Source: Vibrio agarilyticus
Lineage (GTDB): Bacteria > Pseudomonadota > Gammaproteobacteria > Enterobacterales > Vibrionaceae
DNA length: 64,000 nucleotides
Assembly (NCBI RefSeq): GCF_012641465.1
Contig: NZ_JABAIK010000010.1
Span: 62,001 to 126,000, forward strand
Reading direction: 5' to 3'
The notes under the pieces are model-generated. The model was not told where the DNA came from, made no database searches, and saw only the letters and a program-made list of their open reading frames with translations. Below, piece after piece: positions 1 through 9,496 of this stretch (position 1 is the first letter of the stretch; each line of letters starts with the position of its first letter). The position numbers were made by a program, and so were the translations under genes.

Positions 1-940
1 GCGCTTTCCAGCCCAATTGCTGCTCTGCGTAGCTTGGGTCAGCCCAACATTCAGCGATATCCCCAGGGCGGCGAGGCAAAATTTGATAAGGAATTGGCTT
101 TTGAGCAGCCTGTTCAAACGCAGCCACCATTTCAAGCACGCTATTTCCATGCCCAGTTCCAAGGTTAAAAATATGCAGCCCAGCCTTTTGGCTTACTTTA
201 TTTAGCGCCGCTAAATGACCGTCTGCCAAATCGACCACATGGATATAATCTCGCACCCCTGTACCATCGGGCGTGGGGTAGTCATTACCGAACACGCCAA
301 GCTTCTCACGTCGCCCGACTGCCACTTGCGCGACAAACGGCAATAAGTTGTTAGGGATCCCTTGAGGATCTTCACCCAAGCGCCCAGATTTGTGTGCGCC
401 GACAGGATTAAAATAGCGCAGCAGCGTAATGCTCCACTCGGGGTTGGCTTTATGAAAATCGCTAAGGCACTCTTCGACCATCAATTTGCTACGGCCATAA
501 GGATTGGTGGCTGAGGTTGGGAAATTCTCACGAATCGGCACCGATGCAGGGTCGCCATACACGGTAGCAGATGAGCTAAAAATAAGCCGAGTAACGCCCG
601 CGCGCTCCATCGCCTGTACCAAATTCAGTGTGCCCGCGACATTATTCTCATAATACATCAGCGGCTTTTCGACTGATTCACCCACCGCTTTTAAGCCGGC
701 AAAGTGGATCACCGCATCAATGCGATGCTGCGCAAAAATCGTCTCTAATATTGCGCTATCACGAATATCACCTTGATAGAACTCAGGCCGAGTACCCGTG
801 ACCTCCTCGATGCGATCCAGCACCAAGGCTTTGCTGTTGTATAAATTATCGAGGATCACCGGAGTAACCCCAGAAGCAATCATTTGAATACAGGTATGGC
901 TACCGATGTAACCGGTGCCGCCTGTCACTAAGACTTTCAT
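1..940 (-). CDS. galE: UDP-glucose 4-epimerase GalE, C-terminus cut off by window edge
   Basis: Cytoplasmic SDR-family epimerase that interconverts UDP-glucose and UDP-galactose. The ATG lies at 938-940 on the minus strand and the frame stays open to base 2, so about 313 of the usual ~338 residues are present. The translation begins MKVLVTGGTGYIGSH, giving the NAD-binding GGTGYIG motif at residues 7-13. It continues with SSSATVYGDP and NPYGRSK, which holds the YxxxK catalytic pair. Near the window edge it reads RRPGDIAECWAD and then LGWKA, both typical of GalE. It is divergent from the next gene across 142 bp. The identification is secure; only the last residues are missing. Confidence 0.93.
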   Translation of the reverse strand, partial: MKVLVTGGTGYIGSHTCIQMIASGVTPVILDNLYNSKALVLDRIEEVTGTRPEFYQGDIRDSAILETIFAQHRIDAVIHFAGLKAVGESVEKPLMYYENNVAGTLNLVQAMERAGVTRLIFSSSATVYGDPASVPIRENFPTSATNPYGRSKLMVEECLSDFHKANPEWSITLLRYFNPVGAHKSGRLGEDPQGIPNNLLPFVAQVAVGRREKLGVFGNDYPTPDGTGVRDYIHVVDLADGHLAALNKVSQKAGLHIFNLGTGHGNSVLEMVAAFEQAAQKPIPYQILPRRPGDIAECWADPSYAEQQLGWKA

Positions 941-1082
941 TGATTCATCCTTGTTGTGCCAGTGGGTATACCACAGACCTAATGTGAAACTGATTGCATT
1001 AATTTTAGAGCAAGAGATAAGCAGAAGAAAGGGTATTAGAGAGGGGTTAAGCCTAACTAGACTGATTTAGACTGGAATAAGT

Positions 1083-2591
1083 ATGACTATTCACGCAATA
1101 CTTCGCAAAGTCTTGACTCTTTTTCAGCGAGGACGTTTCACAAAGTTAATATACCAGTCCCAACAACCAGTGTGGAACGGCGTAATGATCCAACTCAATT
1201 CAGAAACCAGTGTCATTCACCATGGCGGCAAAACCACGGTCACCGGCTCGTGTCATGAATTGCGTTTAACTCGCGGCAGCATTTTGATTGATTGTGGTCT
1301 GTTTCAAGGTCGCGATCTGGCACGCTCCAATGGCCTTGCGATTGATTTTTCGATTGAGAACATCAAAGCGCTTGTGCTAACTCACAGCCATATCGACCAT
1401 ATTGGTCGCCTGCCTTGGCTCATCGCCGCAGGCTTTGACGGGCCAATTTACTGCTCTCACGCAACTGCGGCGCTCGCCCCTCTAATGCTCGCCGATGGCC
1501 TAAAACTGCAAACGGGTCTATCTAAGCATCAACGTGAGCAGTTACTTGCTTTTATCAAAACGCGCCTCGTTGGGTGTGATTACCAACAGTGGATACCAAT
1601 TCAAATAAGCCCAGAAAAATCTGATGGCTCCACGCTGTGCCAGATCCGTTTTCAGCCTGCGGGGCACATTTTGGGTTCAGCCTATATTGAGTGCCAGTTA
1701 GAGAATAACGAAGTGGTGGTGTTTTCAGGCGATTTAGGCCCAAGCCAAACGCCCCTATTACCCGACCCACTGCCTCCTGAACGCGCCGATTATCTGTTTA
1801 TTGAATCAACCTATAGCAACCGAGCGCATGAAAACATTGCCATGCGCAAACAGCGCCTTGGCGCCATTTGCGATCATGCATTAAACGATGGTGGCGTGAT
1901 TGTGATCCCCGCCTTTAGCGTTGGTCGCACGCAAGAGCTATTGTTTGATATTGAGCAGCTGCTGCATGAGCGGCAATTATCGGCGTCACTGCCCATCATT
2001 TTAGACTCACCGATGGCGAGCCAAGTCACCCAAACTTATCGTGAGTTCAAAGCCCTTTGGGGGCGAGAAGCCAAAACCAAACTGAAACAGCAGCGTCACC
2101 CGCTTGCCTTTGACCAATGCATTCAAATTGAACATCACCGCGACCACTTGGCGCTGGTTAACCGACTAGCAAACAGTAATGAAAGTGCGATTGTGATTGC
2201 CGCATCGGGCATGTGTGAAGGAGGCCGGGTGGTCAATTATCTCAAAGCGCTGCTGAGCGACTCGCGTAACGACATTTTGTTTGCTGGGTACCAAGCCCGT
2301 GGCACACTGGGCGATGCGCTGCAAAGACTAAATGCGCTCCGCGGCGATACTGCCAAACATCAAACCATACCAAGAGGCGTCGAAATTGACGGCAAATGGT
2401 ATGAGGTTAACGCACAAATCCATACGATGTCGGGCTATTCGGCTCACGCTGACAAGCACGATTTAGAGCGTTTTATTGATGGCATCACCCCACCACCCAA
2501 AGCGATTCACTTAATTCATGGAGAGCCCGATACTCAGCGAGCATTTGCGCATAGACTCAAACGCAAAGATGTAACGAATATCATTAGCTGA
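1083..2591 (+). CDS. rjg: RJG-type metallo-beta-lactamase / beta-CASP RNA-processing exonuclease
   Basis: Metallo-beta-lactamase-fold protein with a beta-CASP domain, a family that includes RNA-processing nucleases (CPSF73/RNase J-like). The zinc signature HSHIDH is at residues 101-106. Later motifs are PAGHILGSA, FSGDLG, DSPMAS and, near the C-terminus, SGYSAHAD, in the order expected for beta-CASP enzymes. At 502 aa it is somewhat long. An ATG at 1185 (residue 35) falls just before the conserved fold and may be the true start; neither start has a strong ribosome-binding site. In Vibrio this gene is the conserved left boundary of the O-antigen/capsule locus, which is its role as a landmark here. 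Its substrate cannot be told from sequence. Confidence 0.85.
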   Translation: MTIHAILRKVLTLFQRGRFTKLIYQSQQPVWNGVMIQLNSETSVIHHGGKTTVTGSCHELRLTRGSILIDCGLFQGRDLARSNGLAIDFSIENIKALVLTHSHIDHIGRLPWLIAAGFDGPIYCSHATAALAPLMLADGLKLQTGLSKHQREQLLAFIKTRLVGCDYQQWIPIQISPEKSDGSTLCQIRFQPAGHILGSAYIECQLENNEVVVFSGDLGPSQTPLLPDPLPPERADYLFIESTYSNRAHENIAMRKQRLGAICDHALNDGGVIVIPAFSVGRTQELLFDIEQLLHERQLSASLPIILDSPMASQVTQTYREFKALWGREAKTKLKQQRHPLAFDQCIQIEHHRDHLALVNRLANSNESAIVIAASGMCEGGRVVNYLKALLSDSRNDILFAGYQARGTLGDALQRLNALRGDTAKHQTIPRGVEIDGKWYEVNAQIHTMSGYSAHADKHDLERFIDGITPPPKAIHLIHGEPDTQRAFAHRLKRKDVTNIIS

Positions 2592-2618
2592 AGATAGAGA
2601 ACTGAAAGCCTAAATAGG

Positions 2619-2652
2619 AAGGGCAGAAAGCGTACTATTCGCCTCTGCCCTT
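2619..2652. terminator. Bidirectional stem-loop terminator between rjg and ugd
   Basis: AAGGGCAGA (2619-2627) and TCTGCCCTT (2644-2652) form a perfect 9-bp stem with a 16-nt loop. It lies between two convergent genes, 28 bp after rjg and 8 bp after the end of ugd. The T-tracts are short, so it is a moderate terminator in either direction. Confidence 0.6.
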
Positions 2653-2659
2653 ATTGATG

Positions 2660-3826
2660 TTAATCGCTACCAAACAAATCGCGGGTGTACACCTTCTCTG
2701 CGACATCGCTCAGCTCTTCCACCATACGGTTGGAAACTATCACATCACAGCTGGATTTAAACTCATTTAAATCACGCACAACTGCGGAGTTAAAAAAGAA
2801 ATCATCAGCAAGTGCTGGTTCATACACCACCACTTCAATGCCTTTAGCTTTAATGCGCTTCATCACCCCCTGAATGCTCGAAGCGCGGAAGTTATCCGAG
2901 CCGGCTTTCATAATAAGTCGATAAATACCGACTCGCTTAGGGCTACGTTTCACGATTGAATCGGCAACAAAGTCTTTACGCGTGGTGTTGGCATCGACAA
3001 TCGCTTGAATCAGGTTATTTGGCACATCAGCGTAATTGGCGCGCAGCTGCTTAATATCTTTTGGCAAGCAGTAGCCGCCATAACCAAACGACGGGTTGTT
3101 GTAATGACTGCCAATACGAGGGTCTAAACCGACGCCTTGTATGATTTGACGTGCATCAAGGCCGTGCACTTCAGCGTAGGTATCTAGCTCGTTAAAATAC
3201 GCCACACGCAGCGCGAGATAGGTGTTAGAAAAAAGCTTAACCGCTTCGGCTTCTGTTGAGTCCGTAAAAAGGACCTCGACCTCTTTTTTTAGCGCGCCCT
3301 CAAGCAACAAATTAGCAAAGGTTTTCGCTCTTTCGCTACGCTCCCCCACAATAATCCGTGATGGGTGCAAGTTATCGTAAAGCGCTTTACCTTCACGTAA
3401 AAACTCAGGTGAGAACATCAAATTCTCGCAGCCGAGCTCTTGTTTAATACGCGCGGTAAAGCCAACTGGCACTGTCGATTTAATCACCATTACCGCATTT
3501 GGGTTTAACGCCGTTACATCACGAATCACAGATTCAACGCTGGCCGTGTTGAAATAGTTGGTTTCAGGGTCGTAATCCGTTGGCGTCGCAATAATCACAA
3601 TATCGGCATTTTGATAGGCGGATGTTTTATCAAGCGTGGCGCGAAAATTGAGCTCTTTAGTGGCAAAAAAATGCTCAATTTCGGTATCAACAATTGGTGA
3701 CTCTTTGCGATTTAGCATGTCGACTTTATCGGCAATAATATCAACAGCAACGACTTCGTTATTCTGTGCAAGCAGCAGCGCATTGGACAGGCCCACATAG
3801 CCAGTTCCAGCAATGGCGATCTTCAT
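2660..3826 (-). CDS. ugd: UDP-glucose 6-dehydrogenase (first copy)
   Basis: Oxidises UDP-glucose to UDP-glucuronate with two NAD+, supplying a capsule/O-antigen precursor. It has 388 aa, the usual length of the short Ugd type. The N-terminal Rossmann motif GTGYVG is at residues 7-12, KSTVPVG and FSPEFLREG lie in the middle, and [10 protein letters not shown] carries the catalytic Cys253. It is monocistronic: the gene faces rjg across a terminator and is divergent from the wecA-like gene. A second ugd of the same length lies at 9497-10663 and the two align without gaps. This copy sits at the locus boundary and so may be the ancestral, conserved one. Confidence 0.95.
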   Translation of the reverse strand: MKIAIAGTGYVGLSNALLLAQNNEVVAVDIIADKVDMLNRKESPIVDTEIEHFFATKELNFRATLDKTSAYQNADIVIIATPTDYDPETNYFNTASVESVIRDVTALNPNAVMVIKSTVPVGFTARIKQELGCENLMFSPEFLREGKALYDNLHPSRIIVGERSERAKTFANLLLEGALKKEVEVLFTDSTEAEAVKLFSNTYLALRVAYFNELDTYAEVHGLDARQIIQGVGLDPRIGSHYNNPSFGYGGYCLPKDIKQLRANYADVPNNLIQAIVDANTTRKDFVADSIVKRSPKRVGIYRLIMKAGSDNFRASSIQGVMKRIKAKGIEVVVYEPALADDFFFNSAVVRDLNEFKSSCDVIVSNRMVEELSDVAEKVYTRDLFGSD

Positions 3827-4327
3827 ATCAAATCCTTTAAAAAGTTCCCTAACCTATAAGCAATTTAGCCTATTTTCGCTAGATAAAAAGCGCAATGCTT
3901 ATTCATCAACCTAGCATTAAGCACATTGATGAAACCAGAAGGATGTAAAAAAATGCAACAAATAAACAATCCATCACTAATCGCACTAATGAATTAGTAA
4001 TAATTATCTGCTAGTTATGTTGTCTAGTTTATATATAAAGGACGTCACTCTCATTAGTCATTTACAATCACTTTCGAATCAATTTATTGCTAAAAACGAA
4101 AGATACTCGAACATTTTTAAAGCAAGATTCATCGAATTCCGGAACCAACCTCTCATTAATGCAATTAAGTAATTTTACGGGTTAAATCAAAAAACATTTG
4201 TATTTATTTGTGTTAGTTCAAGTTTTTTTGATTTAAAATCCAGCGAGAGCAGAAATCTAACAATAAGTAATTACACTAAAAATAATCGCAACAGCTCATG
4301 GATATAATAAAAACCCCAGGATTTATC
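3827..4327. other. AT-rich intergenic region between divergent ugd and wecA
   Basis: About 500 bp of AT-rich DNA with no convincing reading frame, RNA gene or transposon remnant. It must hold the promoters for ugd (leftward) and the wecA-like gene (rightward). Several -10-like TATAAT-type stretches exist, but none stands out enough to place a promoter. No ops/JUMPstart sequence was found here. Confidence 0.6.
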
Positions 4328-5395
4328 ATGGTTTTAGAACTCATTTTCGTCAGTTTTTTCTCTTTTTGTTGTTTATTTTTAATGCGAAAAGTCGCTAAAT
4401 CAGTTGGGCTGGTTGATAAACCTAATGCTCGGAAGCTTCATGTAGGCGCAATACCACTAGTGGGAGGGATTTCAATCTTTCTCTCCATAGGTGAATTTCT
4501 CACCACTTCACCCAACACAATCGAGCATAGCTATTTGTTCTTGGGATGCACGGCAAGCTTAATCGTCCTTGGCGCGGCAGATGACCGGTTTGATATTAGC
4601 TTTAAACTGCGTCTTTTCATGCAAGCGGCCGTATCGATTTTGATGATCACCTTTGCGGACATTCAACTAGAGAACATTGGCAATATTTTGGGGTTCGGGG
4701 AAATGAGCTTTGGTGTGTTAAGCCCAATATTCACAGTGCTTGCGGTGATTGGTGCGATAAACGCTTTTAACATGGTGGATGGGATTGATGGGTTACTTGG
4801 TGGCCTTGCGATTGTCACCTTTGGCGCGCTCGCTTACTTATTGAAAATCGATAGCCAGCATGGGCTTGCTTATCTCTGCGCTGTGTTCATTGCCGCCACC
4901 ATTCCCTACATTTTAATGAACCTTGGGTTATTTGGGCGCGAGCGACGAGTTTTTATGGGCGATGCTGGCAGCATGATGATTGGTTTTACCGTGATTTGGA
5001 TGCTGCTTGGCGCAAGCCAGCCAACAACCGATATACTGATTCGCCCGGTCACTGCATTATGGCTGATCGCTATTCCTCTGATGGACATGGCTGCCATCAT
5101 GTACCGTCGAGTTCGTCGTGGTAACTCACCTTTTAAACCCGACAGAGAACACCTGCACCATATCTTCCAACGCATCGGTTTTAGTTCAAGACAAACGCTG
5201 CTTATCATCTGCACTATTGCAAGTCTATTTGCGGCATTTGGTATTTATGGAGAAACTGTTGAGATACGCGAATCAATTATGTTTGGGTTGTTTATCGTTT
5301 GCTTTTTAGCCTACTCAGTTGCTCTAAGCTATGTTTGGCGCATCACCACGTGGCTGCGTCGCTGGCGCGGTTTGCCTGAAAAGGTGTTTGATTAG
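4328..5395 (+). CDS. wecA: WecA-type undecaprenyl-phosphate GlcNAc-1-phosphate transferase
   Basis: Polytopic inner-membrane enzyme that starts polysaccharide repeat-unit synthesis by moving a HexNAc-1-phosphate (GlcNAc in WecA) onto undecaprenyl phosphate. Family motifs are all present, numbered from an upstream ATG at 4298: KPNARKLHVG near 41-50, DDRFD at 95-99, NMVDGIDGL at 158-166, GDAG at 221-224 and REHLHH at 283-288, then GFSSRQ as in E. coli WecA. I prefer the ATG at 4328, which has AGGA seven bases upstream and gives 355 aa, close to E. coli WecA (367 aa). It runs opposite to the main operon and is alone, so its expression is probably independent. It is the only visible initiating transferase. 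Confidence 0.9.
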   Translation: MVLELIFVSFFSFCCLFLMRKVAKSVGLVDKPNARKLHVGAIPLVGGISIFLSIGEFLTTSPNTIEHSYLFLGCTASLIVLGAADDRFDISFKLRLFMQAAVSILMITFADIQLENIGNILGFGEMSFGVLSPIFTVLAVIGAINAFNMVDGIDGLLGGLAIVTFGALAYLLKIDSQHGLAYLCAVFIAATIPYILMNLGLFGRERRVFMGDAGSMMIGFTVIWMLLGASQPTTDILIRPVTALWLIAIPLMDMAAIMYRRVRRGNSPFKPDREHLHHIFQRIGFSSRQTLLIICTIASLFAAFGIYGETVEIRESIMFGLFIVCFLAYSVALSYVWRITTWLRRWRGLPEKVFD

Positions 5396-5407
5396 TTATT
5401 AGCGCTC

Positions 5408-5425
5408 AAAGAGTTTGGGCTCTTT
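5408..5425 (+). terminator. Weak stem-loop after wecA
   Basis: AAAGAG (5408-5413) and CTCTTT (5420-5425) pair around a 6-nt loop and are followed by another T, 13 bp after the wecA stop. It is short, so a weak terminator at best. Confidence 0.4.
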
Positions 5426-5574
5426 TATGCTCAAAGCGAGAACATAACTGCAAGTCTTATCTATCGGGACTTTTCGGTGAAGACACAAAAACGCATCAGA
5501 GCAATGACGTTTTATGCTAACTTTACACCAAGATAACTTACCACCTTAGAATTAAATAAAGCGTCGTTTAAACT

Positions 5575-5935
5575 TCTCATGGTTTTCGACACATACGCCT
5601 TCGCTGGCGTTTTCATATTTAGAGCTTGGTGTGGTCGTTCTGTATTGTAGAACTCAAGCCACTTGTCGATCACTGTTCTGGCCTCATTGCTCTTTGATAG
5701 TTCTGATTAGCCGCTCAACCATGCCATTTTGCTGAGGTGTATGAGGTTGAATAAACGCCTGCATTAACCCGTGTTGCCTGGCCAGTGCGGTATATAAACG
5801 CGAGGTAAAGATCTAAGCCATTATCACTACGTAGTTGCAAACCTAGAGTCGCTTTGCCTATGAGGCTATAGCGAGTCAGTAATGCATCTTCGAGCGCTGC
5901 AACAGCTGATTTTGCATTTCCACGTTTGCTTGTAA
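5575..5935 (-). mobile_element. IS3-family (IS2-group-like) transposase remnant, frameshifted
   Basis: The minus strand encodes the C-terminal half of an IS3-family OrfB integrase core in pieces. From 5935 downward it reads LRSDNGLD (a catalytic Asp) and then, after a frame change, IQPHTPQQNGMVERLIRT (containing the catalytic Glu). After another break comes EFYNTERPHQALNMKTPAKAY, of which the ERPHQALNMKTP stretch is diagnostic. At least two frameshifts and a missing N-terminus mean it is dead. It sits exactly at the end of the minus-strand polysaccharide operon, between rmlD and wecA, and probably marks an old insertion or exchange boundary. I could not place terminal inverted repeats. The flanks 5426-5574 and 5936-6055 show nothing recognisable. 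Confidence 0.8.
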
Positions 5936-6055
5936 GCGGTTAATTAACCGCTTACCAAATATTAGAAGCATCCAAATTCCAATACTCCGATTAGATCAAA
6001 GATTCAGCTAGATAGCGAGACCTTTGTCAGCAATCTGAAATCGCCAGATGGAGGT

Positions 6056-6085
6056 GTTCTTAGTTAGTAGTCTTCCACTAAGAAC
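6056..6085 (-). terminator. Possible stem-loop terminator after rmlD
   Basis: GTTCTTAGT (6056-6064) and ACTAAGAAC (6077-6085) make a perfect 9-bp stem with a 12-nt loop, 16 bp beyond the rmlD stop. There is no T-run on the minus strand, so it may be an RNA-stabilising 3' hairpin or an IS-related inverted repeat rather than a true terminator. Confidence 0.4.
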
Positions 6086-6100
6086 CAGTGCTATTAGCGA

Positions 6101-6973
6101 TTAAAGTTTAGCAATAATTGTTTTTAGTGAGTTACGCCAGTTACTAGGACCAACCCCCCATATAGATAGCATGCTATTGCAGTCCATTACGGAATAAGTT
6201 GGACGTGGTGCAGGAAGCGGGTAATCTTCGGTTTTAATCGCATAAAGTTTAGGCATTGACTCTATTTTACCTTGCGTTTTAGCTTCAGCCAGAATAGCGC
6301 GAGCAAAACCATGCCAGCTAGTTGGCTGGTCACCGCAGTGATGAAAAGTACCCCACTCTTGTCTGCCTGCGCTAATACCTTTAACCACAACCAACAACGC
6401 ATCAGCCAAGTCACCAGCATAGGTCGGACACCCATACTGATCAGCGATCACGCTCAGTTCATCCCGCTCCTTACCCAAACGCAGTATAGTTTTGGCAAAG
6501 TTATTGCCGTATTCGCTGACCACCCAAGCAGTACGCACAATCACATGCTTGTCTAACTGTTGACGAACCATCTTCTCACCCGCCCACTTGGTTTCGCCAT
6601 ATACACCAAGTGGAGAGGTTTGTTGCTCTGGCAAGTATGGTTCGGTGCCATTACCATCGAAAACATAGTCGGTTGAAACATGCAGCAACGGAATTCCTGC
6701 CACTGCCGCAGCTTTCGCCAGATTCACAGGCCCGTTAGCATTGACTGCTAACGCAGTCTCGTATTCTGACTCAGCTTTATCGACCGCTGTATACGCAGCT
6801 GCATTAATAATTAGCTGAGGCTGCTCCTTGAGCACTAACTCTGCAACAGCAGTTTCGCTGGTAATATCCAACTCTTGTCGATCGGTAGCAATAAAGGTGA
6901 CCCTCTCTTGCTCAGCGCGATCTTGCAGGCATCGCCCTAACTGACCGTTAGCGCCCGTTAGCAAAACCTTCAT
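6101..6973 (-). CDS. rmlD: dTDP-4-dehydrorhamnose reductase RmlD
   Basis: Last step of dTDP-L-rhamnose synthesis, the NAD(P)H reduction of dTDP-4-dehydro-L-rhamnose in the cytoplasm. It has 290 aa, typical for RmlD. The nucleotide-binding motif GANGQLG is at residues 7-13, STDYVFDG at 100-107, and the YGETK catalytic Tyr125/Lys129 pair follows. It is the last gene of the long minus-strand operon and overlaps rmlC by 4 bp (ATGA), implying translational coupling. Gene order rmlB-rmlA-rmlC-rmlD is intact. Confidence 0.96.
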   Translation of the reverse strand: MKVLLTGANGQLGRCLQDRAEQERVTFIATDRQELDITSETAVAELVLKEQPQLIINAAAYTAVDKAESEYETALAVNANGPVNLAKAAAVAGIPLLHVSTDYVFDGNGTEPYLPEQQTSPLGVYGETKWAGEKMVRQQLDKHVIVRTAWVVSEYGNNFAKTILRLGKERDELSVIADQYGCPTYAGDLADALLVVVKGISAGRQEWGTFHHCGDQPTSWHGFARAILAEAKTQGKIESMPKLYAIKTEDYPLPAPRPTYSVMDCNSMLSIWGVGPSNWRNSLKTIIAKL

Positions 6974-7509
6974 CTTGGAAATAGCTCCTTCAGTGACAAA
7001 CCCTGCTCATCCTTCGCTGACAATTGTACACTGCTTATAGGCCATTCAATACCAACTTCAGCATCATCCCACTTCAAGCAACCTTCATCGCTTGGCTTGT
7101 AGTAGTCAGTGCATTTATATTCAAAGTCAGCAACATCTGATAGAACAACAAAACCGTGCGCCAAGCCAGGAGGCACCCAGAGCTGGCGCCTATTGTCTTC
7201 AGACAATTCCACGCCCGCCCACTTCCCAAAAGTTGGTGAATCAGGACGAATATCTACAGCAACGTCAAACACTGTGCCACGCACCACGCGTACAAGTTTG
7301 CCTTGGGGGTTGCTTTTCTGAAAGTGCAATCCACGCAACACACCAAAGCATGAGCGTGAGTGGTTATCTTGAACAAACTCTGAATCAATGTTCAACATCT
7401 CTTGATAACGCTTCGCGTGGAATGTTTCCAAGAAAAAACCTCGCTCATCGCCAAATACCTTAGGTTCAACAATTTTCACGTCTGAGATAATTGTATCAAT
7501 AACTTGCAT
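6970..7509 (-). CDS. rmlC: dTDP-4-dehydrorhamnose 3,5-epimerase RmlC
   Basis: Cupin-fold epimerase that inverts C3 and C5 of dTDP-4-dehydro-6-deoxyglucose. It has 179 aa, as expected. GVLRGLHFQ carries the catalytic His62; DERGFFLETF near 21-30 and VPPGLAHGF further on are RmlC signatures. It overlaps both neighbours by 1-4 bp within the rml set. Confidence 0.96.
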   Translation of the reverse strand: MQVIDTIISDVKIVEPKVFGDERGFFLETFHAKRYQEMLNIDSEFVQDNHSRSCFGVLRGLHFQKSNPQGKLVRVVRGTVFDVAVDIRPDSPTFGKWAGVELSEDNRRQLWVPPGLAHGFVVLSDVADFEYKCTDYYKPSDEGCLKWDDAEVGIEWPISSVQLSAKDEQGLSLKELFPR

Positions 7510-8423
7510 TATTGTGCTTCCTTAATAACTTGGAACAGGTATTGACCGTAACCGGTTTTTTTCAATGCTTCTGCTTGCTCCGTAAGCTGCTCGACCGACA
7601 ACCAGCCATTAGCAAAAGCAATTTCTTCAAGACAAGCCACTTTCAGGCCTTGCCTTTGCTCGATAGTTTGCACGAAATGTCCTGCTTCAAGTAGAGAGTC
7701 ATGAGTACCGGTATCTAGCCAAGCAAAACCACGACCCAATAACTCGACACCAAGAGTGCCACGCTGCAAATACACGTTATTTACATCGGTAATTTCAAGC
7801 TCCCCGCGCAACGAAGGTATGATTGACTTGGCAATCGAGACGACATCATTGTCGTAAAAATAGAGCCCTGTAACCGCGTAAGACGACTTAGGTTCGACAG
7901 GTTTTTCTTCAATACCCAGCGCCTTGCCTTGCTTGTCAAACTCAACGACGCCAAAGCGCTCAGGATCAGCTACGTGATAACCAAATACAGTGGCACCAGA
8001 AGCTTTATTTGTAGCATTAGCAAGCTTGTCACTGAAGTGCTGACCATAAAAAATGTTATCACCTAATACCAAGGCAACAGGTGAGCCACCAATAAACTCT
8101 TCACCAATTAGAAATGCTTGCGCTAACCCATCTGGTGAGGGTTGTTCGGCATAACTAAGACTAACACCAAACTGAGAACCATCTCCCAACATACGCTGAA
8201 AGTTTGGTAAATCTTCGGGCGTTGAGATAACCAATATATCATTGATGCCTGCCAGCATTAAAACCGATAATGGATAAAAGATCATCGGTTTATCGTAAAT
8301 GGGTAACAATTGCTTGGATGTACCAAGGGTAATAGGATGCAATCGACTACCACTGCCGCCTGCAAGAATAACTCCCTTGTAGCCTTTCTGGTTGAGAGCG
8401 TACTGAGTATTTGCAGCAACCAT
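7509..8423 (-). CDS. rmlA: Glucose-1-phosphate thymidylyltransferase RmlA
   Basis: Forms dTDP-glucose from dTTP and glucose-1-phosphate, the first committed step to dTDP-rhamnose. The nucleotidyltransferase signature GGSGSRLHP is at residues 22-30, followed by [16 protein letters not shown], and EEKPVEPKS appears in the middle. At 304 aa it has a short N-terminal extension before the fold relative to E. coli RmlA (293 aa). It shares a base with both rmlB and rmlC. Confidence 0.96.
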   Translation of the reverse strand: MVAANTQYALNQKGYKGVILAGGSGSRLHPITLGTSKQLLPIYDKPMIFYPLSVLMLAGINDILVISTPEDLPNFQRMLGDGSQFGVSLSYAEQPSPDGLAQAFLIGEEFIGGSPVALVLGDNIFYGQHFSDKLANATNKASGATVFGYHVADPERFGVVEFDKQGKALGIEEKPVEPKSSYAVTGLYFYDNDVVSIAKSIIPSLRGELEITDVNNVYLQRGTLGVELLGRGFAWLDTGTHDSLLEAGHFVQTIEQRQGLKVACLEEIAFANGWLSVEQLTEQAEALKKTGYGQYLFQVIKEAQ

Positions 8424-9481
8424 TATTCCCCTCCAATACGTGCTAATCTATACTCACCACTCAGTACACGCTGCCACCACAACTTATTGTCGAGATACCA
8501 CTGTACAGTTTTGCGAATACCTGAGTCGAAAGTCTCTTCAGGCTTCCAACCCAGCTCACGTTCAATTTTTGATGCATCAATAGCATAACGCACATCATGA
8601 CCGGGTCGATCTGTCACGTAAGTGATCAAGTCCTCGTACTGCCGGACGCCCTCAGGTTTTTCTGGTGCCAATTCTTCAAGAAGCGAACAGATTGTTTTTA
8701 CCACATCAATATTCTTTTTCTCGTTATGACCACCGATGTTGTAGGTCTTGCCTACTTCCCCCTCGGTCACGACTTTGTAGAGTGCCCGAGCATGGTCTTC
8801 GACGTATAGCCAATCACGACTCTGCAAGCCATCACCGTACACAGGCAATGGTTTACCGTCCAACGCATTCAAAATCATGTGTGGAATTAGCTTCTCAGGA
8901 AAGTGATAAGGGCCATAGTTATTTGAACAATTGGTGATGATTGTAGGCAAACCGTAAGTACGCTGCCAAGCGCGAACTAAATGATCACTCGACGCTTTTG
9001 ACGCAGAATAGGGAGAACTAGGTGCGTAAGGAGTTGTTTCAGTGAATAGGTCGTCTGTACCATGCAGGTCACCATAAACTTCATCTGTAGAGATATGGTG
9101 AAAACGGAAGTGCTCCTTGGCTTCACCTTCCAATCCAGACCAATATTCACGGGCAGCTTCAAGCAGTGTGTAAGTGCCTACGATATTCGTATGAATAAAC
9201 GCGTCCGGGCCCTCAATAGAGCGATCCACGTGAGACTCAGCAGCAAGGTGCATCACGGCTTTTGGTTGGTACTTTTCAAATACTGAACGGATAGCTTCCG
9301 CATTACAAATATCCACTTGCTCAAAATAATAGCGTTCAGAGTCAGCAATATTGCAAAGGCTATCAACATTACCTGCATAAGTAAGCAAATCAACGTTGAC
9401 CACAGTGTTGTTAGTATTTTCGATAATGTGCCGAGCCACCGCACTCCCGATAAAGCCAGCGGCACCTGTTAATAAAATCAT
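8423..9481 (-). CDS. rmlB: dTDP-glucose 4,6-dehydratase RmlB
   Basis: SDR-family dehydratase converting dTDP-glucose to dTDP-4-dehydro-6-deoxyglucose. GAAGFIG at residues 6-12 binds NAD+, STDEVYGD at 131-138 contains the Asp-Glu catalytic pair, and PYSASK supplies Tyr158/Lys162. It has 352 aa, the normal length. It follows the second ugd with a 15-bp gap and leads the rml set. Confidence 0.97.
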   Translation of the reverse strand: MILLTGAAGFIGSAVARHIIENTNNTVVNVDLLTYAGNVDSLCNIADSERYYFEQVDICNAEAIRSVFEKYQPKAVMHLAAESHVDRSIEGPDAFIHTNIVGTYTLLEAAREYWSGLEGEAKEHFRFHHISTDEVYGDLHGTDDLFTETTPYAPSSPYSASKASSDHLVRAWQRTYGLPTIITNCSNNYGPYHFPEKLIPHMILNALDGKPLPVYGDGLQSRDWLYVEDHARALYKVVTEGEVGKTYNIGGHNEKKNIDVVKTICSLLEELAPEKPEGVRQYEDLITYVTDRPGHDVRYAIDASKIERELGWKPEETFDSGIRKTVQWYLDNKLWWQRVLSGEYRLARIGGE

Positions 9482-9496
9482 TTAGATTCCCAGTGT

